From: Marinithermofilum abyssi
GTDB taxonomy: Bacteria; Bacillota; Bacilli; Thermoactinomycetales; DSM-45169
Reading direction: 5' to 3'
Length of the DNA stretch: 64,000 nucleotides
Assembly (NCBI RefSeq): GCF_014641195.1
Contig: NZ_BMHQ01000003.1
Coordinates: forward strand, 62,001 to 126,000
The notes under the pieces are model-generated. The model was given only the letters and a program-made list of their open reading frames with translations. It did no database searches and was not told the DNA's origin. Positions 8,813 to 17,788 of this stretch are shown one piece after another (position 1 is the first letter of the stretch; the number at the start of each line of letters is the position of its first letter). The position numbers and the translations under genes are program-made.

Positions 8813-8992
8813 ATGGATGTGATGAGAGCAAAACAGATTCTGGAGTCTCCACGAGAAATTGATGTGCGTCATGACGGGGTTCCGGTATGGATCCAGCAAG
8901 TGAATGAAGACGCGGAAACGGCACGTGTTTATCCTCGGGCCCATCCGGAGAATGAAAAGACCGTACCGGTGGAGCAATTGGAAGAGTATTAA
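8813..8992 (+). CDS. sspH: H-type small acid-soluble spore protein
   Basis: A 59-residue gene with an excellent AAGGAGGT (8797-8804) eight bases before ATG 8813. The product has RAKQILESPREIDV near its N-terminus, then HDGVPVWIQQVNED and TARVYPRAHPEN, the pattern of SspH-family minor spore proteins (about 59 residues in Bacillus). These are made in the forespore under sigma-G and packaged in the spore core. I could not find a convincing sigma-G promoter; a TATAAT at 8755-8760 lacks a partner at the right distance. The gene is monocistronic and divergent from the M24 peptidase. Confidence 0.88.
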   Translation: MDVMRAKQILESPREIDVRHDGVPVWIQQVNEDAETARVYPRAHPENEKTVPVEQLEEY

Positions 8993-9060
8993 AGAATGCA
9001 TGAAGATAACCGACTTCCGAAGGAGCCGGTCATTGCTGTAACAAAGTCTGTCTTCGAAAA

Positions 9061-9291
9061 AGAAAACACATCTCTTAAGGAGCGAGCCTTGAACGACGTC
9101 CCCAGCTATGATGGGAGACCGAGGTAGAAAGCGAGCATATCAAGACCTGGAGCGAAAGAGACGAGGTTGGCCTGTGCCCTGTGGATGCCCGTGGGTGCAT
9201 CACAGGCTTTTTCTTTTGCTCGCACCTCGGCCATCGTGGAAAGGCAAAATTGGTATCTGTGACGTCGGGTAGAAGGGCTTTTTTACTCTTT
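9061..9291. repeat. Structured two-copy intergenic element, copy A
   Basis: This stretch shares ordered blocks with 54373-54607: AAAAAGAAA, AAGGAGC, CTTGAACGACGTCC (CTTTGAACGACGTCC in B), GACCGAGG, AAAGCGAG, then TCTGTGACGTCG and GGGTAGAAG(A/G)GCTTTTTT. Within the copy CGACGTC pairs with GACGTCG, CCGAGG with CCTCGG and GCGAGCA with TGCTCGC, so the whole folds as one long arm ending in a T-run on the + strand. It lies between sspH and yqzF and contains no convincing gene. It may be a small RNA gene or a MITE-like mobile repeat. Confidence 0.6.
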
Positions 9292-9294
9292 GGA

Positions 9295-9570
9295 TCAGTT
9301 TTTCGATTGTGGTTCTTGGGATGCGGGCTTCTTTTTCCGGCGCAACATGGGCTGGATGAGGTTGTTTTTGTCATCCCGGTAAAACAGAAAGCCTGCCAGA
9401 AAGAAGAGACCGCCTAAAAACAGGGTCAGCGCACCTGCAAAAGCAAGCCAATCAAAAGGCTGTCCGGCAAAAGAGGCAAAAAAGATATCCCGCATCCATG
9501 TCCATCCGTAAATGCTGGCAGCACCGGGGATGCACAAGATGGCCAGCGCAAAAATCCGTTGATAGATCAT
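9295..9570 (-). CDS. yqzF: DUF2627 small membrane protein YqzF
   Basis: 91 residues with two clear membrane segments (about 5-23 and 42-64) and a basic, polar C-terminal tail. It matches the YqzF/DUF2627 family in size and in MIYQRIFALAILCIPG at the N-terminus. In B. subtilis yqzF also lies next to bkdR at the head of the bkd operon, so the position supports the name. The function is unknown. It is transcribed away from bkdR, sharing a 127-bp divergent promoter region. A GGAAAGGAAGG ribosome site lies just upstream of its start on the minus strand. Confidence 0.82.
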   Translation of the reverse strand: MIYQRIFALAILCIPGAASIYGWTWMRDIFFASFAGQPFDWLAFAGALTLFLGGLFFLAGFLFYRDDKNNLIQPMLRRKKKPASQEPQSKN

Positions 9571-9697
9571 GAAACCGCCTTCCTTTCTCCTGTGAACATG
9601 GTACCTGATTTTTTGCGAATGCGCCAGTTAACGATAGACTCTTCTGAACAAACTCTTGTGATAAGATAGGAACGGGGATGGCACAGGGGGTGTCTGT

Positions 9698-11794
9698 ATG
9701 AAACGGAAATCCTTTCTTATCGTAGGCGGCGGCAAGGGCGGTACCGCTCTGCTACATACCTTGCTGCAGATGGATCGTGTGGAAGTGATCGGTGTGGTGG
9801 ATATCGATCCGCAGGCGCCGGCGTTGTTGGAGGCCGAACGCCGGGGTATACCCACAAGCAGTGATGCGGCGGTTTTTTTGAATAAACAACCGGACGTGAT
9901 TCTGGAAGTAACCGGTGAGAAGTCCGTCTATAACCGGTTGTGCCGACAGACGGAAGGAAATACGTTGGTGGTTTCTGGAGCGGCGGCCAATGTGATGATG
10001 CAATTGATTGAGGAGAAAGAGAAATGGTTTGATGCCTGGCGTCAACGCCAATTAGAGCTGGACACCATTCTCAATTCGACTCATGACGGGATGATTGCAG
10101 TCAACCACACAGGCCACATCACCCTTCTTAACCGGGCAGCTGAGCGCCTGATCGGTCTTCGTGCCTCCGATGTGACGGGAAAGGAGATTCAATCCGTTCT
10201 TCCAAACACCCGATTGGACTATGTATTGGCCACAGGGGTTTCCGAACTGAACCAAGAGCAAGAGTTGCCAAACGGAATCCGGATTATCACCAACCGGGAA
10301 CCTGTAGTGGACAAGGAAGGTCGAATTATTGGAGCGGTGGCTGTTTTCCGGGATATCACCGAGGTTCAATCCCTGATGCAGCAGGTGACGGACCTGAAGG
10401 ATATGAAAAGTCAACTGCAGGCGATTATCGATTCTTCTGATGATGCCATATCCGTGGTCGATACCCAGGGGCTGGGCGTATTGATCAACCCTGCATACAC
10501 CCGTTTGACCGGTCTGAAGCCGGAAGATGTCATCGGGAAACCAGCGGATACGGATATTTCCGAAGGGGACAGCATGCATATGCAGGTGTTGAAAACCCGC
10601 AAGCCGGTACGGGGAGTTCCTATGAAAGTAGGCCCCCACCGTAAAGACGTCATCGTCAATGTGGCCCCGATTATCGTGGAAGGTGAGTTAAAAGGAAGCG
10701 TGGGCATCATCCACGATATGTCCGAAATCAAGCGGTTGAATCAGGAGCTGGAACGGGCCCGCCGGATTATTCGGACCTTGGAGGCAAAATACACTTTCGC
10801 CGATATCATCGGAGAGAGCAAAGAGATGCGGTTGGCTTTGGAGCAGGCACGACAAGGGGCGCAAACCCGGGCGACTGTCCTGTTGCGAGGAGAATCCGGC
10901 ACTGGAAAAGAACTATTTGCCCATGCGATTCATCATGATAGCGACCGGAAGTTTCGCCAGTTTGTCCGAGTCAACTGTGCTTCCCTGTCCGAATCCTTGC
11001 TGGAAAGCGAGCTTTTCGGTTACGAAGAGGGAGCTTTTACGGGAGCACGGCGTGGAGGTAAACGGGGGTTGTTCGAGGAAGCCAGCGGGGGAACCATTTT
11101 TTTGGACGAGATCGGAGAGCTGTCGCCTTCCACCCAGGCGAAGATGCTCCGGGTGCTGCAGGAAAAAGAAGTGGTTCGCGTTGGCGGTACCAAACCCATT
11201 TCAGTGGATGTCCGCGTGATTGCCGCTACCAATGTGGATTTGGAGAAAGCGATACGGGAAAACCGCTTCCGGGAAGATTTATACTACCGTCTCAATGTCC
11301 TGCCCATCCATATCCCGGCCCTTCGGGAACGAAAAGGGGATTTGCACGCTCTCTCTTTACATCTCATCAAAAAGTTCAACCAAGAGTACGGACGGAATGT
11401 ACGCGAGATCCATCCGGATGCGCTCCGCGTCTTAATGGTCTATGATTGGCCCGGAAACGTCCGGGAATTGGAGAATATACTGGGACGTGCAATGATCACC
11501 ATGGAATTTCACGATCAGGTGATGCGCAAAGAGCATTTGCCGCCGCTGAATGTGTCAGACCCAGTCATTAAGCGGCTGCCAGGAGAAGAAGAGGCAGATG
11601 CTTCCTTGCAAGAGGTTGTTGCCCGGGCGGAAAAAGAACACATCCGCCGGGTATTTCAGGCATGCAAGGGCAACAAAACGGAGACAGCCAAACGCTTGGG
11701 CATCTCCGTTCGCAACTTGTATTACAAGATGGAAAAGTATCAGTTGACGGGTGAATCTTCGGGATGGAATGACACGTCGGTATCCAAGCCTTAA
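9698..11794 (+). CDS. bkdR: Sigma-54-dependent activator BkdR
   Basis: 698 residues. Order: an N-terminal Rossmann-like segment with [16 protein letters not shown] (about 6-100), PAS domains at about 120-230 and 245-350, then the AAA+ domain (about 370-600) with Walker A GESGTGKE, the sigma-54 contact loop GAFTGA and Walker [12 protein letters not shown], and a C-terminal Fis-type helix-turn-helix (about 640-685, [18 protein letters not shown]). It should activate the bkd operon starting at 12051 from the -24/-12 promoter at 11952, using the palindromes at 11802-11855. The ligand sensed is not evident; the Rossmann-like segment suggests a nucleotide or redox signal. Confidence 0.93.
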   Translation: MKRKSFLIVGGGKGGTALLHTLLQMDRVEVIGVVDIDPQAPALLEAERRGIPTSSDAAVFLNKQPDVILEVTGEKSVYNRLCRQTEGNTLVVSGAAANVMMQLIEEKEKWFDAWRQRQLELDTILNSTHDGMIAVNHTGHITLLNRAAERLIGLRASDVTGKEIQSVLPNTRLDYVLATGVSELNQEQELPNGIRIITNREPVVDKEGRIIGAVAVFRDITEVQSLMQQVTDLKDMKSQLQAIIDSSDDAISVVDTQGLGVLINPAYTRLTGLKPEDVIGKPADTDISEGDSMHMQVLKTRKPVRGVPMKVGPHRKDVIVNVAPIIVEGELKGSVGIIHDMSEIKRLNQELERARRIIRTLEAKYTFADIIGESKEMRLALEQARQGAQTRATVLLRGESGTGKELFAHAIHHDSDRKFRQFVRVNCASLSESLLESELFGYEEGAFTGARRGGKRGLFEEASGGTIFLDEIGELSPSTQAKMLRVLQEKEVVRVGGTKPISVDVRVIAATNVDLEKAIRENRFREDLYYRLNVLPIHIPALRERKGDLHALSLHLIKKFNQEYGRNVREIHPDALRVLMVYDWPGNVRELENILGRAMITMEFHDQVMRKEHLPPLNVSDPVIKRLPGEEEADASLQEVVARAEKEHIRRVFQACKGNKTETAKRLGISVRNLYYKMEKYQLTGESSGWNDTSVSKP

Positions 11795-11801
11795 GTTTTT
11801 C

Positions 11802-11855
11802 CCTGCAAAATTTTGCAGGAAAAAACGATCACGGTGTCTGCAGAATTTTGCAGAC
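11802..11855. promoter_or_regulatory. Tandem palindromic activator sites for BkdR (candidate UAS)
   Basis: CCTGCAAAATTTTGCAGG at 11802-11819 is a perfect palindrome; GTCTGCAGAATTTTGCAGAC at 11836-11855 is nearly perfect. Both share the core TGCA(A/G)AATTTTGCA and their centres are 35 bp apart. They lie about 110-160 bp upstream of the -24/-12 promoter, the usual place for enhancer sites of sigma-54 activators, and directly after the activator gene. The first is not a bkdR terminator because A rather than T follows it. Confidence 0.75.
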
Positions 11856-11951
11856 GCTTCTTTGTTGTGCTTGGGTCGAGTGATTCACCGATGGATCTTA
11901 TTCCGTACGGAAATTCACTTAACAGGATTTTTTGTGAAACGATGTTTTTGT

Positions 11952-11968
11952 TTGGCACGGTCCTTGCT
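11952..11968 (+). promoter_or_regulatory. Sigma-54 (-24/-12) promoter of the bkd operon
   Basis: TTGGCAC, five bases, TTGCT: the GG at 11954-11955 and GC at 11966-11967 have exact sigma-54 spacing. Transcription should begin near 11980, leaving a leader of about 70 nt before ptb. Confidence 0.9.
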
Positions 11969-12050
11969 TTATTGCATGGTGACCGGCCATTCCGCAAATC
12001 ATAAAGGAAATCAAGAATTAGGTATCGTTAGGAAAATTGAGGTGTTTACA

Positions 12051-12971
12051 TTGGAAACGCTGCGCAATTTTGATGAAGTTGTAAAAAAAGCAGAATCGTT
12101 GGAGCCGGTTACGGTCGCCGTCGCTGCGGCGGATGACCGGGAAGTGTTGGAAGCAGTAGCAGAAGCCAAGCGGCGGGGTATCGCGTCTTTCCGTTTGTTC
12201 GGGAATCAGGAAGTGATCCTTGAAATCGCCGAAGAGATCAAGCTGTCGTTGGAATCCGGCGAAGTGTTCCATCAGCCGAGTGCCCAAGCGGCCTGCGCTG
12301 ATGCCGTGCGAGCCGTACGGGACGGTGCAGCTGACGTGGTGATGAAGGGGATGGTGCATACCGCCGACTTCCTGCGGGCCATCTTAAACAAGGAGTACGG
12401 GCTCCGTACCGGCAAAGTGCTGAGCCATATCGCCACCTTTGAAATTCCGGGATACGATCATTTGATTCATGTGACAGATCCCGCCCTCAACGTGGCACCT
12501 GGCCTCAAAGAAAAAGCGCAGATCGTGGAGAATGCTGTGGATCTGTGCCATTCCCTAGGGGAAATGGAGCCCAAAGTGGCTGCCCTGGCAGCCGTAGAAG
12601 TGGTCAACCCGAATATGCAGCCGACTTTGGATGCGGCTGCGCTGGCACAAATGAACCGGCGCGGTCAGATCAAAGGGGCGATTGTCGACGGGCCTTTTGC
12701 CTTGGACAATGCTGTCTCCGTCGCTGCTGCAGAACACAAAAAGATTGACAGCCCGGTCGGAGGAAAAGCGGATATTCTGCTGGTTCCGGATATCGAGGCG
12801 GGCAACATGCTGTACAAATCCATCACTTACTTCGCCAAAGCGCGTCTGGGTGCGATCGTCATGGGTGCTGCCGTACCGGTGGTCCTCACCTCCCGCGCCG
12901 ATTCGCCGGAAGCGAAGATGAATTCCATCGCACTGGCAGTTCTGCAAGCAGACTACCAGAAGCGCAAATAG
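12051..12971 (+). CDS. ptb: Phosphate butyryltransferase-type enzyme
   Basis: 306 residues from TTG 12051, preceded by GAGGTG with 6 nt spacing; longer in-frame versions would start upstream of the promoter. The enzyme exchanges CoA of (branched) acyl-CoA for phosphate. The sequence has VTVAVAAADDREVLEAV at the N-terminus, GMVHTADFLRAILNKEYGLRTG in the middle and ADILLVPDIEAGNMLYKSITYFA near the C-terminus, typical of the phosphate acetyl/butyryltransferase family. First gene of the sigma-54-driven operon; with Buk it can convert branched acyl-CoA to acid with ATP gain, or recycle branched acids as primers for iso- and anteiso-fatty acids. Confidence 0.93.
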   Translation: METLRNFDEVVKKAESLEPVTVAVAAADDREVLEAVAEAKRRGIASFRLFGNQEVILEIAEEIKLSLESGEVFHQPSAQAACADAVRAVRDGAADVVMKGMVHTADFLRAILNKEYGLRTGKVLSHIATFEIPGYDHLIHVTDPALNVAPGLKEKAQIVENAVDLCHSLGEMEPKVAALAAVEVVNPNMQPTLDAAALAQMNRRGQIKGAIVDGPFALDNAVSVAAAEHKKIDSPVGGKADILLVPDIEAGNMLYKSITYFAKARLGAIVMGAAVPVVLTSRADSPEAKMNSIALAVLQADYQKRK

Positions 12972-12983
12972 GAGGAATGGGTT

Positions 12984-14084
12984 ATGCAAATCTTCGATTA
13001 CCTGGAGAAGTACGATTATGAACAGCTGGTGTTCTGCCAAGATAAAGAATCCGGATTGAAGGCGATTATCGCCATCCACGATACCACATTGGGTCCTGCC
13101 TTGGGCGGGACCCGGATGTGGACGTACAAATCCGAGGAAGACGCCATCGTGGATGCCTTGCGTCTCGCCCGCGGTATGACCTACAAAAATGCCGCAGCCG
13201 GATTGAATCTTGGCGGGGGAAAAACGGTAATTATCGGTGACCCCAAAAAAGATAAAAACGAAGCCATGTTCCGTGCCTTCGGTCGGTTTATCCAAGGCTT
13301 GAACGGCCGGTACATCACGGCGGAAGACGTGGGGACCACAGTGGAAGATATGGATTTGATCCATGAAGAAACCCGATTTGTCACCGGGATCTCTCCGGCC
13401 TTCGGATCCAGCGGCAACCCGTCTCCCGTAACCGCTTATGGCTGTTACAAAGGAATGAAAGCGGCTGCAAAAGTGGCTTACGGTAATGACTCCCTGCAAG
13501 GGAAAGTGGTGGCAGTCCAAGGGGTGGGGAGTGTGGCCTATCATTTGTGCAAATATCTGCACGAAGAAGGGGCCAAGCTGATCGTTACCGACATCAATAA
13601 GGAAAATATGGAACGTGCCGTTCGTGACTTCGGTGCGGAAACCGTGGATCCTGACAAGATCTACGAAGTGGATTGCGATATTTTCTCTCCTTGTGCCTTG
13701 GGTGCGATTATCAATGAAGAAACGATTCCGCTCTTAAAGTGCAAAGTGATCGCAGGCTCCGCCAACAACCAGCTGAAAGAGGATGAGCATGGAGACCTGT
13801 TGAAGGAGAAAGGAATCGTCTATGCTCCGGATTATGTGATCAACGCCGGCGGAGTGATCAACGTGGCTGACGAGCTGTTGGGCTATAACCGGGATCGGGC
13901 GATGAAGAAGGTGGAAGGCATTTATGACACCATTCTGAAGGTGTTTGAAATCGCCAAACGGGACAATATCTCCAGCCACAAAGCTGCAGATCGGATGGCA
14001 GAAGAGCGGATTGCGACGATGCGGAACTCTCGTAGTTCTTTCTTGCAAAATGAGCGAAACATCCTGAACATGACAGTTCGTTAA
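12984..14084 (+). CDS. bcd: Leucine dehydrogenase (branched-chain amino acid dehydrogenase)
   Basis: 366 residues, the usual length. It deaminates Leu, Ile and Val oxidatively to 2-keto acids with NAD+. The N-terminal substrate domain has [10 protein letters not shown] and the catalytic-Lys region [11 protein letters not shown]; the C-terminal NAD domain has [26 protein letters not shown] lies just before ATG 12984, 12 nt after ptb. It supplies the 2-keto acids consumed by the downstream BkdA/BkdB complex. Confidence 0.96.
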   Translation: MQIFDYLEKYDYEQLVFCQDKESGLKAIIAIHDTTLGPALGGTRMWTYKSEEDAIVDALRLARGMTYKNAAAGLNLGGGKTVIIGDPKKDKNEAMFRAFGRFIQGLNGRYITAEDVGTTVEDMDLIHEETRFVTGISPAFGSSGNPSPVTAYGCYKGMKAAAKVAYGNDSLQGKVVAVQGVGSVAYHLCKYLHEEGAKLIVTDINKENMERAVRDFGAETVDPDKIYEVDCDIFSPCALGAIINEETIPLLKCKVIAGSANNQLKEDEHGDLLKEKGIVYAPDYVINAGGVINVADELLGYNRDRAMKKVEGIYDTILKVFEIAKRDNISSHKAADRMAEERIATMRNSRSSFLQNERNILNMTVR

Positions 14085-14094
14085 CAGGAAGGTA

Positions 14095-15216
14095 GTGGAT
14101 GACGTGCGAGAAGCGATTCGGGTCTTGGCGATAAATCCCGGTTCCACATCGACGAAAATCGGCGTATTTGATGACGAAAAACCGATCCTGGAAGAGACGT
14201 TGCGGCACGACGTGGATGAGCTGGCCAAATACCCCGCGTTGTTCGATCAATATCCTTTTCGCAAACAGTTGATTCTGGATACCTTGGACAAAGCGGGCAT
14301 CAATTTGACCCGACTCAAAGCTGTGGTGGGCCGCGGCGGATTGCTACGGCCCATCCCCGGCGGCACCTATGTCGTTAATGAAGCGATGCTGGAAGATTTG
14401 CGCTCCTGCCGGTATGGGGAACATGCGTCCAATCTGGGAGCCGCTATTGCCCAGGAAATTGCCTCGAGCCTCAACATCCCGGCTTTTATTGTCGATCCCG
14501 TGGTAGTGGATGAGTTGGACCCCATCGCCCGGATTTCCGGTGTGCCGGAAATTGAACGGCGGAGCATTTTCCACGCCCTCAACCAGAAGGCCGTGGGCAG
14601 ACGGGTGGCTTCCAAACTGGGAAAAACCTATTTTGATGTGAACTTTGTAATCGCTCACATGGGGGGCGGCATCACTGTCGGTGCACACAAAAAGGGTCGG
14701 GTGGTGGATGTAAACAACGGCTTGCACGGGGAAGGGCCTTTCTCCCCGGAGCGCGCCGGAACCATCCCTGTCGGGGATCTGGTGGCCCTCAGCTACTCCG
14801 GTAAGTTTTTTTTCAGTGAAATTATGAAAAAAATCGTTGGCCGCGGGGGGATGATGGGGTATCTTGGAACCACCGACGCCCGGGAGGTAGAGGAACGCAT
14901 CAAAAAAGGAGACGAGCAGGCCAAACTCGTGTATGATGCGATGGCTTACCAGGTAGCCAAAGAAATCGGTGCTTACGCCTCCGTTTTGGAAGGAGAAGTT
15001 GACGGAATTATCCTGACCGGCGGATTGGCCTATGGAGAGATGTTTACTTCCCAGATTAAAAAACGGGTTTCTTGGATTGCCCCGGTTCATGTCGTTCCAG
15101 GGGAAAACGAATTGCAGGCCCTGGCGGAAGGAGCATTGCGGGTGATTCGCGGAGAAGAAGAGCCGTTGGTATATCCGTCGGCAGAAGTACTAAAAGGAGT
15201 GGGGACCAATAGCTGA
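14095..15216 (+). CDS. buk: Butyrate kinase
   Basis: 373 residues, ASKHA fold. [15 protein letters not shown] near the N-terminus binds phosphate, and [21 protein letters not shown] is the second ATPase motif. It phosphorylates butyrate or branched short-chain acids reversibly, pairing with Ptb. GTG start 14095 has AGGAAGG upstream, 10 nt after bcd. The gene ends in TGA at 15214-15216, which overlaps the inferred start of lpdV by eight bases, and its last codons contain the AAAAGGAG that serves lpdV. Confidence 0.95.
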   Translation: MDDVREAIRVLAINPGSTSTKIGVFDDEKPILEETLRHDVDELAKYPALFDQYPFRKQLILDTLDKAGINLTRLKAVVGRGGLLRPIPGGTYVVNEAMLEDLRSCRYGEHASNLGAAIAQEIASSLNIPAFIVDPVVVDELDPIARISGVPEIERRSIFHALNQKAVGRRVASKLGKTYFDVNFVIAHMGGGITVGAHKKGRVVDVNNGLHGEGPFSPERAGTIPVGDLVALSYSGKFFFSEIMKKIVGRGGMMGYLGTTDAREVEERIKKGDEQAKLVYDAMAYQVAKEIGAYASVLEGEVDGIILTGGLAYGEMFTSQIKKRVSWIAPVHVVPGENELQALAEGALRVIRGEEEPLVYPSAEVLKGVGTNS

Positions 15217-16633
15217 AAACTATGATCTCGTTGTGCTGGGAGCGGGTCCGGGCGGCTATGTGGCCGCCATCCGGGCTGCCCAGCTGGGAATGAAAGTAGC
15301 TGTGGTGGAGAAGGAAAAAGTGGGGGGCGTTTGTCTGCACAAGGGATGCATTCCCTCCAAGTCCCTGTTGCGGAGTGCGGAATTGTATCACGATATGAAG
15401 CGCTCTGAGGACTATGGCATTACCGTGGGGGATGTGCAGCTGGATATGAAGCTGGTACAAAACCGGAAGAATAAAGTTAGGGACCAGTTGCACAAAGGTG
15501 TTCAGGGATTGCTGAAGAAAAACAGCGTGGATGTATATGAAGGATATGGGCGGATCCTGGGTCCATCGATCTTTTCCCCGTTACCGGGCACCATTTCTGT
15601 GGAAAAAGGCAATGGAGAAGAAAACCAGATGCTGGTACCTCAGTTTGTGCTGATCGCGACCGGTTCCCGTCCGCGTACGTTGCCAGGGCTGGACATTGAC
15701 GGAGAGTATGTGATGAGCTCCGACCACGCCTTGGAAATGGAAGAGCTGCCCAAGTCGATCGTAATCGTCGGCGGCGGTGTGATCGGGATCGAATGGGCGT
15801 CCATGTTGAATGATTTCGGTGTAGACGTAACGGTCGTAGAATTTGCCGATCGGATTCTTCCTTTTGAAGATCCCGATGTCAGCAAAGAAATGACTCGCCT
15901 CTTGAAAAAGCGGAAAGTCAAAGTGTTGACCGGGACGAAAGTGTTGCCAGAGTCTGTCCAAAAAGGGGATGGAACGGTAACGCTGGAAGCGGAAAAAGGC
16001 GACGAAAAAGTGAGCCTAAAAGCGGAGAAGGTATTGGTTTCCGTCGGCCGCCAACCCAATACGGAAGATATCGGCCTGCAAAACACCTCCATTCAAACGG
16101 AGAAGGGCTATATCCAGGTGAACCAATATATGCAGACTGCTGAGTCCCATATCTATGCCATCGGGGATGTCGTCGGCGGTTATCAGCTGGCCCATGTGGC
16201 TTCCCATGAAGGGATACTGGCAGTGGAACACATGAATGGAAAAGAGGTTCACCCGATCGATCCGACGATGGTGCCCCGCTGTACCTACAGTCGTCCAGAG
16301 ATCGGCAGCATCGGCTGGACGGAGGAAGAGGCCAAGGAAAAGGGATATGATGTCAAAGTGGGAAAATTCCCCTTTAGAGCCATTGGAAAATCCTTGGTTT
16401 TCGGCGAAGTGGACGGCTTTATCAAATTGGTGGCCGACAGCAAGAGCGACGATATCTTGGGTGTCCACATCATCGGTCCTCATGCCACCGACATGATTTC
16501 CGAAGCGGGATTGGCGAAAGTATTGGATGCGACACCCTGGGAGATCGGACAGACGATCCATCCTCATCCTACCCTGTCCGAAGTGTACGGCGAAGTGGCC
16601 ATGGCAGTAGAAGGAAAAGCAATCCATTCTTAA
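15209..16633 (+). CDS. lpdV: Dihydrolipoamide dehydrogenase of the branched-chain complex, apparent ATA start
   Basis: E3 component: reoxidises the lipoyl group of BkdB with FAD and NAD+. The FAD Rossmann strand [12 protein letters not shown] is coded from about 15221, and no ATG, GTG or TTG lies between the in-frame stop at 15191 and GTG 15233, which would delete that strand. ATA 15209 sits 9 nt after AAAAGGAG (15193-15199) and gives 474 residues, the length I know for B. subtilis LpdV. Redox cysteines are C42 and C47 (CLHKGC); the NAD motif [12 protein letters not shown] and the C-terminal catalytic HPHPTLSE are intact. A sequencing error in the start codon is the alternative. Confidence 0.93.
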   Translation: MAENYDLVVLGAGPGGYVAAIRAAQLGMKVAVVEKEKVGGVCLHKGCIPSKSLLRSAELYHDMKRSEDYGITVGDVQLDMKLVQNRKNKVRDQLHKGVQGLLKKNSVDVYEGYGRILGPSIFSPLPGTISVEKGNGEENQMLVPQFVLIATGSRPRTLPGLDIDGEYVMSSDHALEMEELPKSIVIVGGGVIGIEWASMLNDFGVDVTVVEFADRILPFEDPDVSKEMTRLLKKRKVKVLTGTKVLPESVQKGDGTVTLEAEKGDEKVSLKAEKVLVSVGRQPNTEDIGLQNTSIQTEKGYIQVNQYMQTAESHIYAIGDVVGGYQLAHVASHEGILAVEHMNGKEVHPIDPTMVPRCTYSRPEIGSIGWTEEEAKEKGYDVKVGKFPFRAIGKSLVFGEVDGFIKLVADSKSDDILGVHIIGPHATDMISEAGLAKVLDATPWEIGQTIHPHPTLSEVYGEVAMAVEGKAIHS

Positions 16634-16654
16634 TATCGGATGAGGATGCGAGTG

Positions 16655-16703
16655 GTTTCCCCGCGAGTTCCTTGGAATCGTCAAGAGAACGAGCAGGGGA
16701 AAC
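16655..16703. repeat. Intra-operon hairpin between lpdV and bkdAA
   Basis: GTTTCCCC at 16655-16662 pairs perfectly with GGGGAAAC at 16696-16703. No T-run follows. It lies in the longest gap of the bkd operon (150 nt) and may be an mRNA processing or stabilising structure. Confidence 0.5.
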
Positions 16704-16783
16704 AACTGCTGTGATGGAAAGGTAGTATCCGAATGCAACAAGCTTTGGACAATTATCTCATCAGAGATCGGAGGGAACCCAAC

Positions 16784-17776
16784 ATGGGGAAATCCAGACA
16801 TGAGGCCCTTGGTTTGACCGATGAACAAGTGCTGGACATGTATCGATACATGCTGCTTGCGCGGAAAATTGATGAACGGATGTGGCTGTTAAACCGGGCG
16901 GGAAAGATCCCCTTCGTCATTTCCTGTCAAGGACAGGAAGCCATTCAGGTGGGAGCGGCTTTTGCCCTTGATAAGGAAAAAGACTGGCTTTGCCCCTATT
17001 ATCGCGACTTGGGCATGGTATTGGTATTCGGTCAAACGGCGCGGGATCAGATGTTGTCCGCCTTTGCCAAAGCGGAAGATCCCAACAGCGGCGGACGTCA
17101 AATGCCGGGTCACTATGGAGATCGCCGCTTCCGGATCATATCCGGTTCCAGCCCGGTAACCACGCAAATGTTGCACGCCGTGGGTGTGGCGCTGGCCGCT
17201 AAAATGGAGAAAAAAGATCATGTGGCGCTGACCTCGTTCGGGGAAGGTTCCAGCAACCAGGGAGATTTCCACGAAGGGCTCAATTTTGCCGGTGTACACA
17301 ATCTGCCGGTGATCGTCATGGTGGAAAACAACAAATACGCCATCTCCGTCCCGGTGGAAAAACAGGTGGCCGGAGGCAGTGTGGCTGCCCGTGCCCAGGG
17401 CTACGGAATTCCGGGTGTGGAAGTGGACGGCAACGATCCGCTCAAAGTGTTTGAAGCGGTCAGGACGGCCCGGGAGCGGGCGGTGAAAGGGGAAGGACCC
17501 ACCCTAATCGAAGCGACCTCGTATCGGTTGGTCCCGCACTCCAGTGACGATGATGACCGTGCCTATCGGCAGAAGGAAGAAGTGGAAGAGGCCCGGAAAA
17601 AGGACTCTCTGGTCCAATTCAAAAAATACCTGCAGGATAGCGGAATTTTAACAGAAGAGAAGGAGAAGGAGATCAACGACGCGGTCACCAAGGAAGTGGA
17701 TGATGCCACGGAATACGCGGAGCAGGCTCCTTATCCGGATCCGAAAGAGACTTATACCCATGTATACGCGGAATAG
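16784..17776 (+). CDS. bkdAA: Branched-chain 2-keto acid dehydrogenase E1 alpha
   Basis: 330 residues. ATG 16784 has GGAGGG with 8 nt spacing and gives MGKSRHEALGLTDEQ, the family N-terminus; the in-frame ATG 16733 adds 17 residues without homology. The thiamine diphosphate motif runs from SFGEGSSNQGDFHEG to VENNKYAISVP, and the phosphorylation-loop region VPHSSDDDDRAY is present. With BkdAB it decarboxylates the keto acids of Leu, Ile and Val and transfers the acyl group to the BkdB lipoate. Thirteen nt separate it from bkdAB. Confidence 0.96.
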   Translation: MGKSRHEALGLTDEQVLDMYRYMLLARKIDERMWLLNRAGKIPFVISCQGQEAIQVGAAFALDKEKDWLCPYYRDLGMVLVFGQTARDQMLSAFAKAEDPNSGGRQMPGHYGDRRFRIISGSSPVTTQMLHAVGVALAAKMEKKDHVALTSFGEGSSNQGDFHEGLNFAGVHNLPVIVMVENNKYAISVPVEKQVAGGSVAARAQGYGIPGVEVDGNDPLKVFEAVRTARERAVKGEGPTLIEATSYRLVPHSSDDDDRAYRQKEEVEEARKKDSLVQFKKYLQDSGILTEEKEKEINDAVTKEVDDATEYAEQAPYPDPKETYTHVYAE

Positions 17777-17788
17777 GAGGAGAAAGAG

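Noticed and set aside
11802-11819. Palindrome after bkdR as a transcription terminator
   Set aside because: The hairpin is followed by A rather than T on the bkdR strand, and a second copy of the same core lies 35 bp further on.
11751-12050. 100-codon N-terminal extension of Ptb
   Set aside because: It would begin inside bkdR and cross the sigma-54 promoter; the Ptb family starts at about 12051.
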